Origin: Enorma phocaeensis
GTDB taxonomy: Bacteria > Actinomycetota > Coriobacteriia > Coriobacteriales > Coriobacteriaceae
Assembly: GCF_900186505.1 (NCBI RefSeq)
Contig: NZ_LT891969.1
Coordinates: 1 to 64,000 of the forward strand
Length of the DNA: 64,000 bases
Reading direction: 5' to 3'
The translations under genes and the position numbers were made by a program. Shown here in pieces: positions 39,211 to 48,275 of this stretch; the first letter of the stretch is position 1, and each line of letters opens with the position of its first letter. Under the pieces are notes generated by a model, which saw nothing but the letters and a program-made list of their open reading frames with translations, was not told the origin of the DNA and searched no databases.

Positions 39211-40566
39211 ATGGCCGAGGTCCTTGCATATCTTGCCATCGCGGCTGGTCCGGTAGCGTTCGTGCTTGCGCGAATCGTGGTCGGTCTCGGCTATCGCGCG
39301 TCGCGTGCCCCCGAGCTCGCGGTCAACTCGAACCCGCTGCATGTGATTCGTGGACAGCATCCGGCGATTTTGGCGGCGCTCATGGGTCATCCCGACTGCG
39401 GCAACGGAAGCGCTTGGGGGGAACGTCAGCTGTTCGACTGCGCCTTGGCAACGCTCATGGATCTGAGCGCCCGCGGTGCGCTTCGCCTGCGCGCTGCCTC
39501 ACCAAGCTGCCAGAGCGAAGGGATGCCGAGTGGTGCGCAGGCGTTCGATGCCTCTGCATTTCGCCCGCCGCGCCGGAGTTCTTCGTATGCCCCGTATGCG
39601 TCGCTTGTCCTCGAATGCGCAGGGCTCGTGCATGGGGGATCGCGCTGCAAGGCGAAACCGGTGCCCGATCCCTTGGACAGCTTGGCTGTCGAGGCCCTTC
39701 TACCCGAAGAGGGGGCACGGCCCGGTTCGCATGCGGTCTGTGCGTCGGACCTGCTTACCCGGATCGATAAGCATTGGGGCGAGGTCGTCGAGCGCCTTGC
39801 TCCCTTCCGTACGGAGTTAGCGCGCCGCTTGTGGCAGGAGGGCTATCTGGAAGCGTCGTTCAAGCAGGCGGCTATCCTTGTCCGCTGGCCGTTTCGTCTG
39901 ACGATGCTCTGGTTGCTTGCCGGCCTCGTTGCCCTGATGGCGGGTTTAGTCGAGCGCGACGGTCCCGCCGTGCTGATCTGGGCGGTGCTGCTCGTTGCGG
40001 TACTTACGGCTCGTGTGACGGTGCAGGCTGGTCCGCGCCTTACGGAGAAGGGGCTTAAGGTGGCGCGGGCCGCATTCGCCCTGCGCGACACGGTCGCCAC
40101 GGGTGCGCTTGACGAGCAGGCCCGTTGCGAAGGGGCGGATTCATCGGAGGCGGCCGCTTTGCGCCATGCCTCCTCTTGGAGCAGCAACGCTGTCAAGGGT
40201 GGCTTTCTCACCGTGCGCGTCGTACCCGATGCATGGCGGCTTGCTCTCGAGCTGGCGGTCTGCGGCGGCGACATGCGCTCTGCCGACGGTCCGCAGGGGT
40301 TCGCCCAAGCTTGCAGCGAGCTCGATTCGTTTGCGTGGAGCGCTCCTGAGCAGATGCGTCGTCGCGACGATTTCCGCGCACTCGCCGGGTGGTGCGTGTG
40401 CGGTGGGCCGGCTGCTTTCAGCGCCCTTGGCGCCTTCGATGGCTCCGATATGCCCGGTCCGTCTCCCGTGACGGCACCCGGTATGCCCGATGCGTCCGGT
40501 TGCGCGCCGCTCGCGGTGAGCATGCACCATATCGCCCTTATGAAGTGCGGCGAGTTCTCATCATAG
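39211..40566 (+). CDS. DUF2207-like membrane protein
   Basis: 451 aa. It has one membrane segment near the start (about 3-24) and a hydrophobic pair around 225-270. The stretch PAILAALMGH... LATLMDLSARGALRLR resembles the cytosolic half of DUF2207 proteins, which usually begin with a secreted domain that is missing here. The C-terminal part continues to DAWRLALELAVCGGD and an Ala/Gly-rich tail. It has GGAGG before the ATG. No enzymatic motif is visible and its job is unknown. It sits alone between the glycolytic terminator and secG, a region where many Gram-positives have tpiA next to secG. Confidence 0.6.
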   Translation: MAEVLAYLAIAAGPVAFVLARIVVGLGYRASRAPELAVNSNPLHVIRGQHPAILAALMGHPDCGNGSAWGERQLFDCALATLMDLSARGALRLRAASPSCQSEGMPSGAQAFDASAFRPPRRSSSYAPYASLVLECAGLVHGGSRCKAKPVPDPLDSLAVEALLPEEGARPGSHAVCASDLLTRIDKHWGEVVERLAPFRTELARRLWQEGYLEASFKQAAILVRWPFRLTMLWLLAGLVALMAGLVERDGPAVLIWAVLLVAVLTARVTVQAGPRLTEKGLKVARAAFALRDTVATGALDEQARCEGADSSEAAALRHASSWSSNAVKGGFLTVRVVPDAWRLALELAVCGGDMRSADGPQGFAQACSELDSFAWSAPEQMRRRDDFRALAGWCVCGGPAAFSALGAFDGSDMPGPSPVTAPGMPDASGCAPLAVSMHHIALMKCGEFSS

Positions 40567-40640
40567 AGCGTACTCGAGAGCGATTGGTGTGGTATCATAC
40601 CGACCGTTAGGCCGACTATCCATCAGCAGGAGCTGTAATC

Positions 40641-40907
40641 ATGGGTCCTTTCCAGATCATCCTCTTCGTCGTGTGGGCGCTTTCCGCGGTCGCTCTCGTC
40701 GCCCTGGTGCTTATGCACTCCGGTAAAGGCACTGGCGTGTCCGATATGATCGCGAGCTCGCTGTACAATTCCAGCACCGCTACCGGTGTTATGGAGCGCA
40801 ACCTCGACCGTCTCACCGTGATCGTGGCGGTGGTGTTCGCGGTTTGCGTTCTGCTCTGCATGTTCTTTTTCCCGCAGGGCGGCGTCTACGGCGTCGACTA
40901 CCTGTAG
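40641..40907 (+). CDS. secG: preprotein translocase subunit SecG
   Basis: 88 aa with two membrane helices (about 3-25 and 58-80) and the conserved cytosolic loop ALVLMHSGKGTGVSDMIASSLYN. It is an accessory subunit of the SecYEG channel. A likely extended -10 (TGGTATCAT, 40590-40598) lies 43 bases upstream, so it has its own promoter. A terminator follows. Confidence 0.93.
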   Translation: MGPFQIILFVVWALSAVALVALVLMHSGKGTGVSDMIASSLYNSSTATGVMERNLDRLTVIVAVVFAVCVLLCMFFFPQGGVYGVDYL

Positions 40908-40952
40908 GGCGAGCTTCCCGGCAACGCCGGGGTCATGTATACGGGTTCGATG

Positions 40953-40979
40953 GGCCGGTGCGGGAGCGCCGGCCTTTTT
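40953..40979 (+). terminator. rho-independent terminator after secG
   Basis: GGCCGG, a 10-base loop, CCGGCC and TTTTT. It separates secG from the solute-binding protein gene. Confidence 0.9.
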
Positions 40980-41029
40980 GATAAGCTGAAGCGGGCAGAC
41001 GTCATCGAAGATGCGGAGAGGTCGAGCAA

Positions 41030-42715
41030 ATGGCATACATGGGTGAGCGGTTGTGCGGTCGACGCGCCTTTGTGGGCGGTGCGCTTGCGCTCGGGGCTAT
41101 CGGCGCGATGCCCGGTTGCACCTCTCTCGAAGGCCAGCGAGGTAGCGATGAGGTCGCGCTCGAGCAGCCGTTCACTGCGGGCATCGTCCGGCCGCAGTCG
41201 ATCGATCCCTTCGACGTTGCCGATGACGGTGGAATGACGGTCGTCTGCCAGCTGTATGAGCCGTTGACGGCCGTCGATTACGGGACCGGGGAGCTCGTCT
41301 GTTGCGCCGCGTCCTCCTTCGAGGTCTCCGGGGACGCGCTCTCCTTTACGTTTCACCTGCATCAAGCGTCTTTCCACAACGGAGATGCGGTGACCTCGGC
41401 AGACTTCAAGCGCGCTTGGGAGCGTATCGTGGATCCGACCTCCCAGCCTTCTCGTGAACGCGGGGTATCGCCGCATGCATACCATCTCTCCCTCGTCCAA
41501 GGGTACGACGAGCTTGCTGCGGGCAACGCGACCGAGCTCGCGGGCGTTTCGTGCCCCGATGATAAGACGCTCGTCGTTACGCTGTCGGCCCCATATGCGG
41601 ATTTTGCCACGGTGGTCGCTCATCCCGCATTCGTCCCCGTTCCCGCGCTCGCCTTCGACGATCCCGAGGCATTCGCGACGCGGCCTGTGGGCAACGGCCC
41701 GTTCTTTCTCGAGGGGGATTGGACCTCGGACGTCGGGTCGCTGTCGCTTGCTCGGTTCGACGGGTACCTCTCATCGGGCGGGGATCTCGGGCGCGTGGTG
41801 ATCAGGCTCGAGCCTGATGTGGACACCTCGTACCAGGATTTTCAGACCGGTGAGCTCGACGTGAGCTTTTGCCCGGTAAACGAGGCGAGCGAGGCGGCTT
41901 CGAGCCACGGGCGCTCCGAGGACGGTCGCACCATGACACTCGGCCAGCGCTTCGTATGTGGGCCGATCCTGGCGACGTATTGCTTGGTATGCAACAACGC
42001 GGCGGGCCCCCTCGCCAATGCCGATGTTCGCCGTGCCCTCTCCTTGGGCATAGACCGCACCTACCTTGCAGACACCGTGTTCCGTGGAACCCGCATCCCC
42101 GCAGACGGCATCATTCCGCCTCCGGTTCCGGGTTATCGGGAGGGCTCTTGGACCTACGCCACGCTCGATCGCGCCCGCGCATCCGAGTTGCTCGATACCT
42201 CCTATCCGACGATGGATGGCGGGCTCAGGTCGCTTACCGTCGGCCTCATGTACGTCAAGGGCGGCGGTCACGATGATGTCATGGAGGCAGTCGCCGCCGA
42301 TATGGAGGAGCTTGGCGTGACGTGTACGCTGGAGGCGGTTGATCTCCAGGTCTTCTATGAGCGTCTCGCCAGCGGGAACTTCGACCTTGCTCGCTTGGAC
42401 TGCGTGACTGAGGTCGCTTGCGCGGATCGCGTGCTCTACCCATGGTTCCATTCGGCTGCGCTCAGCGGGCCCAATTACGCGCGTTTCTCGAGTGCGGATA
42501 TCGATGCGTTGCTCGATGAAGCGCGCGCTACGGTGGATTCTGCCGCCCGCCTCGCGCTGATCGAGGATGTCGACGCACAAATCGGGCAGCTCTGTCCGGT
42601 AATTCCGCTCGTATACCACGCGCAGTGCCAGGTGGGCTCGGACCGGGTTGCCTACCTCACGGTGGATCCTGTGGGCAATACCGATTTCAACAATGCTGAG
42701 CTGGAGGAACGCTAG
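41030..42715 (+). CDS. ABC transporter substrate-binding lipoprotein, family 5 (peptide type)
   Basis: 561 aa. The N-terminus has CGRRAFVGG (a twin-arginine-like pair) followed by a hydrophobic stretch and Cys30 in AMPGC, an imperfect lipobox, so it is probably a lipoprotein outside the membrane. The SBP_bac_5 fold is indicated by FHNGDAVTSADFKRAWERIVDP, VGNGPFFLEGDW and NADVRRALSLGIDRTYLADTVF. Such proteins bind oligopeptides, nickel or similar ligands. No permease or ATPase gene is adjacent, so its transporter must be encoded elsewhere, or it acts as an orphan receptor. Confidence 0.87.
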   Translation: MAYMGERLCGRRAFVGGALALGAIGAMPGCTSLEGQRGSDEVALEQPFTAGIVRPQSIDPFDVADDGGMTVVCQLYEPLTAVDYGTGELVCCAASSFEVSGDALSFTFHLHQASFHNGDAVTSADFKRAWERIVDPTSQPSRERGVSPHAYHLSLVQGYDELAAGNATELAGVSCPDDKTLVVTLSAPYADFATVVAHPAFVPVPALAFDDPEAFATRPVGNGPFFLEGDWTSDVGSLSLARFDGYLSSGGDLGRVVIRLEPDVDTSYQDFQTGELDVSFCPVNEASEAASSHGRSEDGRTMTLGQRFVCGPILATYCLVCNNAAGPLANADVRRALSLGIDRTYLADTVFRGTRIPADGIIPPPVPGYREGSWTYATLDRARASELLDTSYPTMDGGLRSLTVGLMYVKGGGHDDVMEAVAADMEELGVTCTLEAVDLQVFYERLASGNFDLARLDCVTEVACADRVLYPWFHSAALSGPNYARFSSADIDALLDEARATVDSAARLALIEDVDAQIGQLCPVIPLVYHAQCQVGSDRVAYLTVDPVGNTDFNNAELEER

Positions 42716-42820
42716 GCTGCGAGCGACTCTCGTCGGTACGCGACGCGCTCTGTTGCCCAAGGAGTGGGAGGTGCTCCGCGACCTCTGGTTGCGTCATGCG
42801 AGATTTTCTAAAAATCCCCC

Positions 42821-42849
42821 TTGCGCAACGGATGGCATTTGGGTAATAT
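42821..42849 (+). promoter_or_regulatory. promoter of the tRNA-Leu gene
   Basis: TTGCGC (42821-42826), exactly 17 bases, then TAATAT (42844-42849). It is placed 16 bases before the tRNA 5' end. This is the clearest sigma-70-type promoter in the window. Confidence 0.8.
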
Positions 42850-42865
42850 ACTCCTTGCTGCTTTT

Positions 42866-42955
42866 GTCGGAGTGGCGGAATTGGCAGACGCGCTAGCTTG
42901 AGGTGCTAGTGACCACTTTTCGGTCATGCGGGTTCAAGTCCCGCCTCCGACACCA
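42866..42955 (+). tRNA. tRNA-Leu (anticodon GAG)
   Basis: Acceptor arms GTCGGAG and CTCCGAC pair fully; the anticodon stem is CTAGC/GCTAG around the loop TTGAGGT (anticodon GAG); a long variable arm GTGACCACTTTTCGGTCAT marks a class II tRNA; the T arm is GCGGGTTCAAGTCCCGC. The discriminator A and CCA are encoded. It reads CUC and CUU codons. Confidence 0.97.
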
Positions 42956-42965
42956 CGTAATCCCC

Positions 42966-42988
42966 AAGCCTCTTCGGAGGCTTTTTTC
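42966..42988 (+). terminator. rho-independent terminator after tRNA-Leu
   Basis: AAGCCTC-TTCG-GAGGCTT followed by a run of T. It begins 11 bases after the tRNA. Confidence 0.93.
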
Positions 42989-43044
42989 TTATCGAGGCAG
43001 CGCGGCGTCGTCGGTGCTTCGGCTCCTTTGCTGCGCGCCAGCAG

Positions 43045-45516
43045 ATGGAGGTGCTGATCGTGGAATCGTACGCGCGCGACGAACTCGCCTCTGAGCTCTC
43101 AAAGCTCACCGAGCTCACGAGCGATGCCGTGGCTGTTTGCGAAGGCGATGGAACCATCTGTCATGTCAACGGTCGCCTGCTCGATTTGGCGGGGGAGTCT
43201 CGCGAGCGCATCGTCGGCACCGACATCAAGGATTTGCTCTATAGCGATATGTTCGAGCGCGCCGCTGGACACCGTGTTCCCTTCCCGCTCGATGGCACGG
43301 ACTGCACGCTCATGCTCAAGCTCGCCGACGGCTCGTTCGTGCCGGTGCTCGTGCGCGCTGCAGAGCTTACCTCGATGGCAAGGCTCCGCTCGCGCCTGCT
43401 CAAGCGCGGGGCACCTCGCGGGCGCATCCTCGTCACCTTGCGGAGCCTTCAGGAACGCTACGCCTACGATCGCCAGATGCGTCGGGTCCTCTCGGAGCTT
43501 CAGGCCGCCAACAGGCGCCTTTCGGGTACCCTCTCGGTCATTATGTCCACGGTGGGCGCTGATGATCTGCCCACGCTCCTTGCAACCGTGCTCGATAAGC
43601 TCACCGATGCGCTCGACGCCGATGGCACCGCGATCTACTTTTCCGAGAACGGTGGATTCAAGCTGCGCGCCATCTCGCACGGGCTCGAGCACGACTACGT
43701 GCCGGAGTTCGTTCCCTACGGCGTGGGTATTCCCACCTATGTTCTGAGGCAGGGACGCTCCTGCCGGCTCACCGTGATTCGCGCGGACGAGGCGGCGGGA
43801 GCGCGGAGCGGCTCGTTCTACGATATCGATGCTCGCCAGTCACGCACGCTGCGCACCCATTTCATGCCCCCGTACAAGACGCTCATCGCTGTGCCGGTCT
43901 TTTTCGGGACGCAGGTGCTCGGCGTGATAGAGCTTGGTTGGAAGCGCCCCACCACCCCGCGCGCGTACGACGTCAACGTCATCGAGGTTGTGTGCGAGTA
44001 CCTCTCCATCGAGCTCATGAGCCTTGTCGCGAGCACGCGGTCGCGTCGGACCTCGGAGCTCCAGCGCTCTCTTAGCCGCGTGCGCGACATCATGTTCGAA
44101 ACGGAGCCCGGAGGGGCTTGGGGCGAGGCCGCGCGCGAGCTCGCCCAAGTGCTGGACTGCCACGTATGCCCGCTCGTGCCCGTTCGCAACGGCGCTGCGT
44201 CTGCCGAGGGGATCCTCGCAGTCGATTTCGAGGGCGGGAGCCAGGTCGCGCTCCCCGGTACGGTGGAGCAGCTCTTCTTCTCGACCACCGCGCCTGCTGC
44301 GCGCGTAGCGGCATCGGCTCGCGACTACTTCGCTGCGGCTGCGCCGCAGCCTGGCTCCGGCCCCGAGCTCGAGCAGGTGCGCCTCACGCGCATCGACCGC
44401 TTCTCGCGCATGGGGGAGTGGCTCGATTCCCATGGTCTGCCGTGCCAGGGCGTTCTTGCCGACCTGGGCGAAGATGCAGCGGCGGTCCCGGCTCCTGCGG
44501 GCGCCGCGGCTCTTCCTGCCGGTGATGCTCAGGAGCCCGAGGAGCCCTCTTCGGAACTGCCGGCACGCTATTTCCTGCTGCTGCGCGATGGCTCGCAGGA
44601 ACCCATCGACGATATCGAGTTCGACTATCTGGTGCGGCTTGCCCACGAGTACGAGCTGCGCCTGCATGATGCCCGCCGCCATACCGAGGATCGACGTATC
44701 GCGCAGACCCTGCAGGTAGGTATGAGGAGCTCGCTTGGTGAGGTGCCGGGTATCATCGCGGACTCGCTCTATTCCTCCGCTACGCGCCAGGCGCTGGTAG
44801 GTGGCGACTTCTACACGCTTTTGCGCATGCCAGACGATTGCGCTGTCATGATCTTGGGCGATGTATCCGGCAAGGGCATCGAGGCCGCATCCATGTCGGC
44901 TCTGGTCAAAACCGCGCTTTCCGCCTATGCATGGGAGGGCGCCGCGCCGGTCGTCATGGTGCGATCGCTCAACTCGATGCTCATGGGGTTTTCGCGGGTC
45001 GAGACGTTCGCGACGATGTTCGTCGCCCACCTCGACCTTCGTCGCGGCGAGGCCGTCTATTGCTCGGCGGGCCATCCGCCTTCGATGGTCGTGCGCTCCC
45101 GTCCTACCGCCGATACGCCCGAGCATGCAGGCGAGGTGGAATTGCTGAGCATCCAATCAGGCGTGGTGGGCGCCTTCGAGAGCATGGCGTTCGAGAGCGG
45201 CGCGTTCACCTTCGAGCCGGGTGACATTCTCTTCATGTACACGGACGGAGCTATCGAAGCCCGCGATCCCGAAGGCGAGTTCTTTGGCGAGCAGCGCTTG
45301 CGCACGATTCTGCTCGAGCATGCCGGTATGCCTGTCAAAGGCCTCTGCCAGCGCGTCCTCGATGAGCTCGATTCGTTTACCGGTTCGGCGCTTGAGGACG
45401 ACATCGCTCTCGTGGCGCTGCAGTTCGAGGACCTCCACACCGTGTACGCGCCGCCTGCAGCCGTTATCGAGCCACTTCAAGATACCGAGCCGCCGCAAGC
45501 CGCTGCGACGGTATAG
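43045..45516 (+). CDS. PAS-GAF-SpoIIE (PP2C) serine phosphatase
   Basis: 823 aa, cytoplasmic. A PAS-like sensor (about 15-120: AVCEGDGTICHVNGRLLDLAGESRE) is followed by a GAF domain (about 165-330), a less clear sensor-like part to about 520, and a SpoIIE/RsbU-type PP2C domain (about 565-805) with metal ligands in LVGGDFYTLL, ILGDVSGKGIEAA, FMYTDGAIEA and the terminal EDDIALVAL. Such phosphatases remove phosphate from STAS-domain anti-anti-sigma proteins. The next gene, 29 bases downstream, encodes exactly such a STAS domain fused to a kinase-like domain, which makes it the probable substrate (inference). Confidence 0.9.
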   Translation: MEVLIVESYARDELASELSKLTELTSDAVAVCEGDGTICHVNGRLLDLAGESRERIVGTDIKDLLYSDMFERAAGHRVPFPLDGTDCTLMLKLADGSFVPVLVRAAELTSMARLRSRLLKRGAPRGRILVTLRSLQERYAYDRQMRRVLSELQAANRRLSGTLSVIMSTVGADDLPTLLATVLDKLTDALDADGTAIYFSENGGFKLRAISHGLEHDYVPEFVPYGVGIPTYVLRQGRSCRLTVIRADEAAGARSGSFYDIDARQSRTLRTHFMPPYKTLIAVPVFFGTQVLGVIELGWKRPTTPRAYDVNVIEVVCEYLSIELMSLVASTRSRRTSELQRSLSRVRDIMFETEPGGAWGEAARELAQVLDCHVCPLVPVRNGAASAEGILAVDFEGGSQVALPGTVEQLFFSTTAPAARVAASARDYFAAAAPQPGSGPELEQVRLTRIDRFSRMGEWLDSHGLPCQGVLADLGEDAAAVPAPAGAAALPAGDAQEPEEPSSELPARYFLLLRDGSQEPIDDIEFDYLVRLAHEYELRLHDARRHTEDRRIAQTLQVGMRSSLGEVPGIIADSLYSSATRQALVGGDFYTLLRMPDDCAVMILGDVSGKGIEAASMSALVKTALSAYAWEGAAPVVMVRSLNSMLMGFSRVETFATMFVAHLDLRRGEAVYCSAGHPPSMVVRSRPTADTPEHAGEVELLSIQSGVVGAFESMAFESGAFTFEPGDILFMYTDGAIEARDPEGEFFGEQRLRTILLEHAGMPVKGLCQRVLDELDSFTGSALEDDIALVALQFEDLHTVYAPPAAVIEPLQDTEPPQAAATV

Positions 45517-45545
45517 GGTCTCGTTGGGCGGGGAACCATTTCCGT

Positions 45546-46286
45546 ATGCGTGAATGGAACGACATAGCCGTACTTGCTCCTCCAGGCGACATCGATATCG
45601 CGTCGGTGCCCGCCTTGCGCGACGAGGTTGACTCGCTCATCGATGGCGGGGCGCGGCGCATGCTGATCAACTGCTCTCATGTGGGGTTCATCGATTCGAC
45701 CGGCTTGGCATTCCTGCTCTCGCGCGCCCGGACGCTCATGAATGCCGGAGGGATGCTCTCGCTGGTGAACGTTTCCGCAGGCGTCTCTCGGTTTCTGCAG
45801 ATCGCCCGGATGCTCGATATCCTCCATGTGAGTGCTGCCGACAAGCCGCCCCTGCCCGTGCTCTCTCCGGACGAGCTGCCTCGCTGGAGCAAGACTGTTG
45901 CGGTTCACGAGGGGATCGAGCATTTGGGGGCCTATCGGCATCGGGTCGTTGAGCTCCTCGAGGACCTGCCGATGTCGAGCGAGGCTCGATTTGATACGGC
46001 GCTCGCCGTCGGCGAGGCGCTCGGCAACGCTTATGATCATGCGGCTGGCATGGGTTGCGTCATGAACATGCGAGCCTACCGGGATCGCGTGGTCATCGAG
46101 GTATGCGACCGCGGATGCGGATTCGAGCTCGCGCCCGATGAGGAGCCTGCAGAGTCCGAGGAGCGCGGTCGGGGCATTCGCTTGATGCGGTTGCTTGTCG
46201 ATAGCGTGGAGATTCTCCGGCGTGCAGACGCCCAGGGCACCATGGTGCGCCTCATCAAGCTGCTCGATCAGCAGTTCTCAGGATAG
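45546..46286 (+). CDS. STAS-HATPase fusion (anti-anti-sigma domain joined to an anti-sigma-type kinase)
   Basis: 246 aa. Residues 1-98 form a STAS domain with the phosphorylatable Ser51 in VGFIDSTGLAFLL. Residues about 115-242 form an RsbW/SpoIIAB-like GHKL ATPase: N box E157-x3-N161 in VGEALGNAYDHA, G1 CDRGCGF, G2 ERGRGIRLM. Normally these are separate proteins: the kinase phosphorylates the STAS protein and binds a sigma factor. Here they are one chain next to a PP2C phosphatase. No sigma factor gene is in the window, so the output could be a distant sigma factor or another target. Confidence 0.88.
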   Translation: MREWNDIAVLAPPGDIDIASVPALRDEVDSLIDGGARRMLINCSHVGFIDSTGLAFLLSRARTLMNAGGMLSLVNVSAGVSRFLQIARMLDILHVSAADKPPLPVLSPDELPRWSKTVAVHEGIEHLGAYRHRVVELLEDLPMSSEARFDTALAVGEALGNAYDHAAGMGCVMNMRAYRDRVVIEVCDRGCGFELAPDEEPAESEERGRGIRLMRLLVDSVEILRRADAQGTMVRLIKLLDQQFSG

Positions 46287-46471
46287 CGGCCTCGAAGCTG
46301 CGGCCTTGTGGCAAGGGCCTTCCAAAGCAGCCTCGCGCGCTTCGCGCTGCGGGGCGCTTCGCCGTCCGTGGTTTCTGCGGGCCTTTACGCGTTCTTGACG
46401 CCTGGGTGGCCTTGTGGTGGCACAATGGTGCACTGATTGCGAGTAACCTGCGAATCTGAGAGGCGGAACTT

Positions 46472-47389
46472 ATGTCGAGCGCGCTTGAACGCTACCCGAT
46501 GGACGGAAGCATCGCCGGTGCCGCTCCGGGCGGCATCGAGGAGGTTCAAGACCGCATAGCGCGCCGCATCGATGACATCGCCGCGCGCTCACCCATCCCC
46601 GTCGAGGTTCCTGCGGCGACGGGTCCTCAGGGTCGCGAGACCTATGGCTGGATCGACTTCGGGCATCTGCCCAATACGCGCGACCTGGGCGGACTTGCGG
46701 GCGATGCCAACGCTCGCATCAAGCCCGGCCTGCTGCTGCGCTCCGGCGCGCTCGGTTTCGCAAGCGACGCCGACCTCACGCGCTTGCGCGAAGCCTATCA
46801 TCTCGCCGCGGTGGTCGATCTGCGCAATAACGAGGAGATCATCGAGGTGCCCGACCCCATGGACGCCTTCCCGGATGCGCGCTACGTTCATGCTGACATA
46901 CTTGCGCGAAGCGCCGAGGGCATCACGCAGGAGCGCGAGACCCAAGACAAGATCATGCGCGAGCGCCGGGAGTTTGAGCGCGCCATGCGCAGCGACTCGG
47001 GTGACGGGCTCGAGCAGATGTACCGCTACCTGCTCATGAGCGAGACGGGCATGATCGGGTACCGCACATTCCTGCGCACGATTATCGCTTGCGACGAAGG
47101 CGCTGCCCTGTGGCACTGCTCGGTTGGTCGCGACCGCTGCGGCCTGGCATCCGTGCTCATCGAAACCGTGCTCGGGGTGGCATGGGACGACATCGTCTCC
47201 GACTACCTTGCAACCAACATCTTCGCCACCGATCAGCAGAGCTTCAGCTACCCTGCTCGCGAAAGCGCGCTTCTGGCAGCTCGCGCTGCGGCCGAGGAGC
47301 GCTACGGCGGCATTATGAGCTATATCAATGCCGCTCTTGGAATCACCCCTGCTGAGGTAGAGGAGCTGCGCAAGCGCTACCTGGCTTAG
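46472..47389 (+). CDS. tyrosine-phosphatase superfamily protein (Y_phosphatase3 type)
   Basis: 305 aa. The CX5R active-site motif is HCSVGRDRCG, with Cys216 and Arg222. The variant has Cys after the Arg where HCxxGKDRTG is usual. The N-terminal half has LPNTRDLGGL and RPGLLLRSG-like KPGLLLRSGAL, characteristic of the bacterial family that includes lipid and protein tyrosine phosphatases. No signal peptide is seen. It follows the STAS-HATPase gene after 185 bases, so it may be separate. Confidence 0.85.
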   Translation: MSSALERYPMDGSIAGAAPGGIEEVQDRIARRIDDIAARSPIPVEVPAATGPQGRETYGWIDFGHLPNTRDLGGLAGDANARIKPGLLLRSGALGFASDADLTRLREAYHLAAVVDLRNNEEIIEVPDPMDAFPDARYVHADILARSAEGITQERETQDKIMRERREFERAMRSDSGDGLEQMYRYLLMSETGMIGYRTFLRTIIACDEGAALWHCSVGRDRCGLASVLIETVLGVAWDDIVSDYLATNIFATDQQSFSYPARESALLAARAAAEERYGGIMSYINAALGITPAEVEELRKRYLA

Positions 47390-47395
47390 CCCGGA

Positions 47396-48256
47396 TTAGC
47401 GCATGAACACGAGCGTGTCGGGGCTTGAGAGCTCCGGAGCGAACCGATAGCCCACATCGAAGGCGGCGAGCTCGCTTGCATCTTGGCAGCCTCGCTCCGC
47501 CATCCAGCGGACCATGGACCCGCGCGCGATCTTCGAGGCGGTGGCCCGCTGGACGGGCTTGCCTGCGCGCAGCTCCTCGCCGAATATGCAGGTGACAACC
47601 TGTGTGCTCATACTCAGGTGTGCGAGCACCGCCTTGGCGTACTCCACGCTCGCCAGGTTTACCACGCAGGCTCCAGCATCGCTTGGCTTCTCGGCAGAAG
47701 CCCCTGTTGCCGGGGATCCTGTGGTCTCGTCGAGCGTCGCTTCGTCGGAGTCCTCGATTCGCCGTGCGATGGCATCGCCCCAGAATCCATAGAGATCGCG
47801 CGTTCCGTCGACCGACAGTCTCGCGCCCATTTCAAGGCGGTACGGCTGGATGGCGTCGAAGGGGCGCGCGCAGCCGTAGAGGCCCGAGACGACCCACAGG
47901 TGCCCTTGGAGCCAATCGAGCGCGTCGAGGTCGAGCACCTCGGGCGCGAGGCTTTGGTACTGGATGCCCACGTAGGAGAAGACGGCGGGGGAGACGAGGG
48001 CGGCGAGCGCGGGGTCGTCGAGATCGCGTTCGTCGCGGAGCGCCTCGAAGCGGTCCAGGAGCTCGATGTTCTGCGCGAGGAGCCTGTCGTTCACGCGCCA
48101 GAGCGCGCGGAGCCCCTCGGCGCCCTCCGTCCGCTCGATGCGGCGCAGCTCGCGGACGAGGCGCTCCGTCTCTTCCGGGAAGGGCGGGATGCCGCGCGGC
48201 GCGAACGCGTCGCGCTCCACGCGCATCTGCTTCGCCGGGGAGATGATAACCTGCAT
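47396..48256 (-). CDS. yaaA: YaaA (DUF328) peroxide-stress protein
   Basis: 286 aa from the ATG at 48256 (MQVIISPAKQMRVERD). The ISPAK start, ALYAFxGDVY-like SYVGIQYQSL, HLWVVSGLYGCARPFDAIQPYRLEMGARL and DLYGFWGDAIA blocks are the YaaA signature. In E. coli YaaA lowers free iron and protects against peroxide. An inserted acidic/polar segment (about 195-220) is unusual. It ends 6 bases from the convergent phosphatase gene. Confidence 0.9.
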   Translation of the reverse strand: MQVIISPAKQMRVERDAFAPRGIPPFPEETERLVRELRRIERTEGAEGLRALWRVNDRLLAQNIELLDRFEALRDERDLDDPALAALVSPAVFSYVGIQYQSLAPEVLDLDALDWLQGHLWVVSGLYGCARPFDAIQPYRLEMGARLSVDGTRDLYGFWGDAIARRIEDSDEATLDETTGSPATGASAEKPSDAGACVVNLASVEYAKAVLAHLSMSTQVVTCIFGEELRAGKPVQRATASKIARGSMVRWMAERGCQDASELAAFDVGYRFAPELSSPDTLVFMR

Positions 48257-48275
48257 CGGTGCCCTCCCGGATTGT

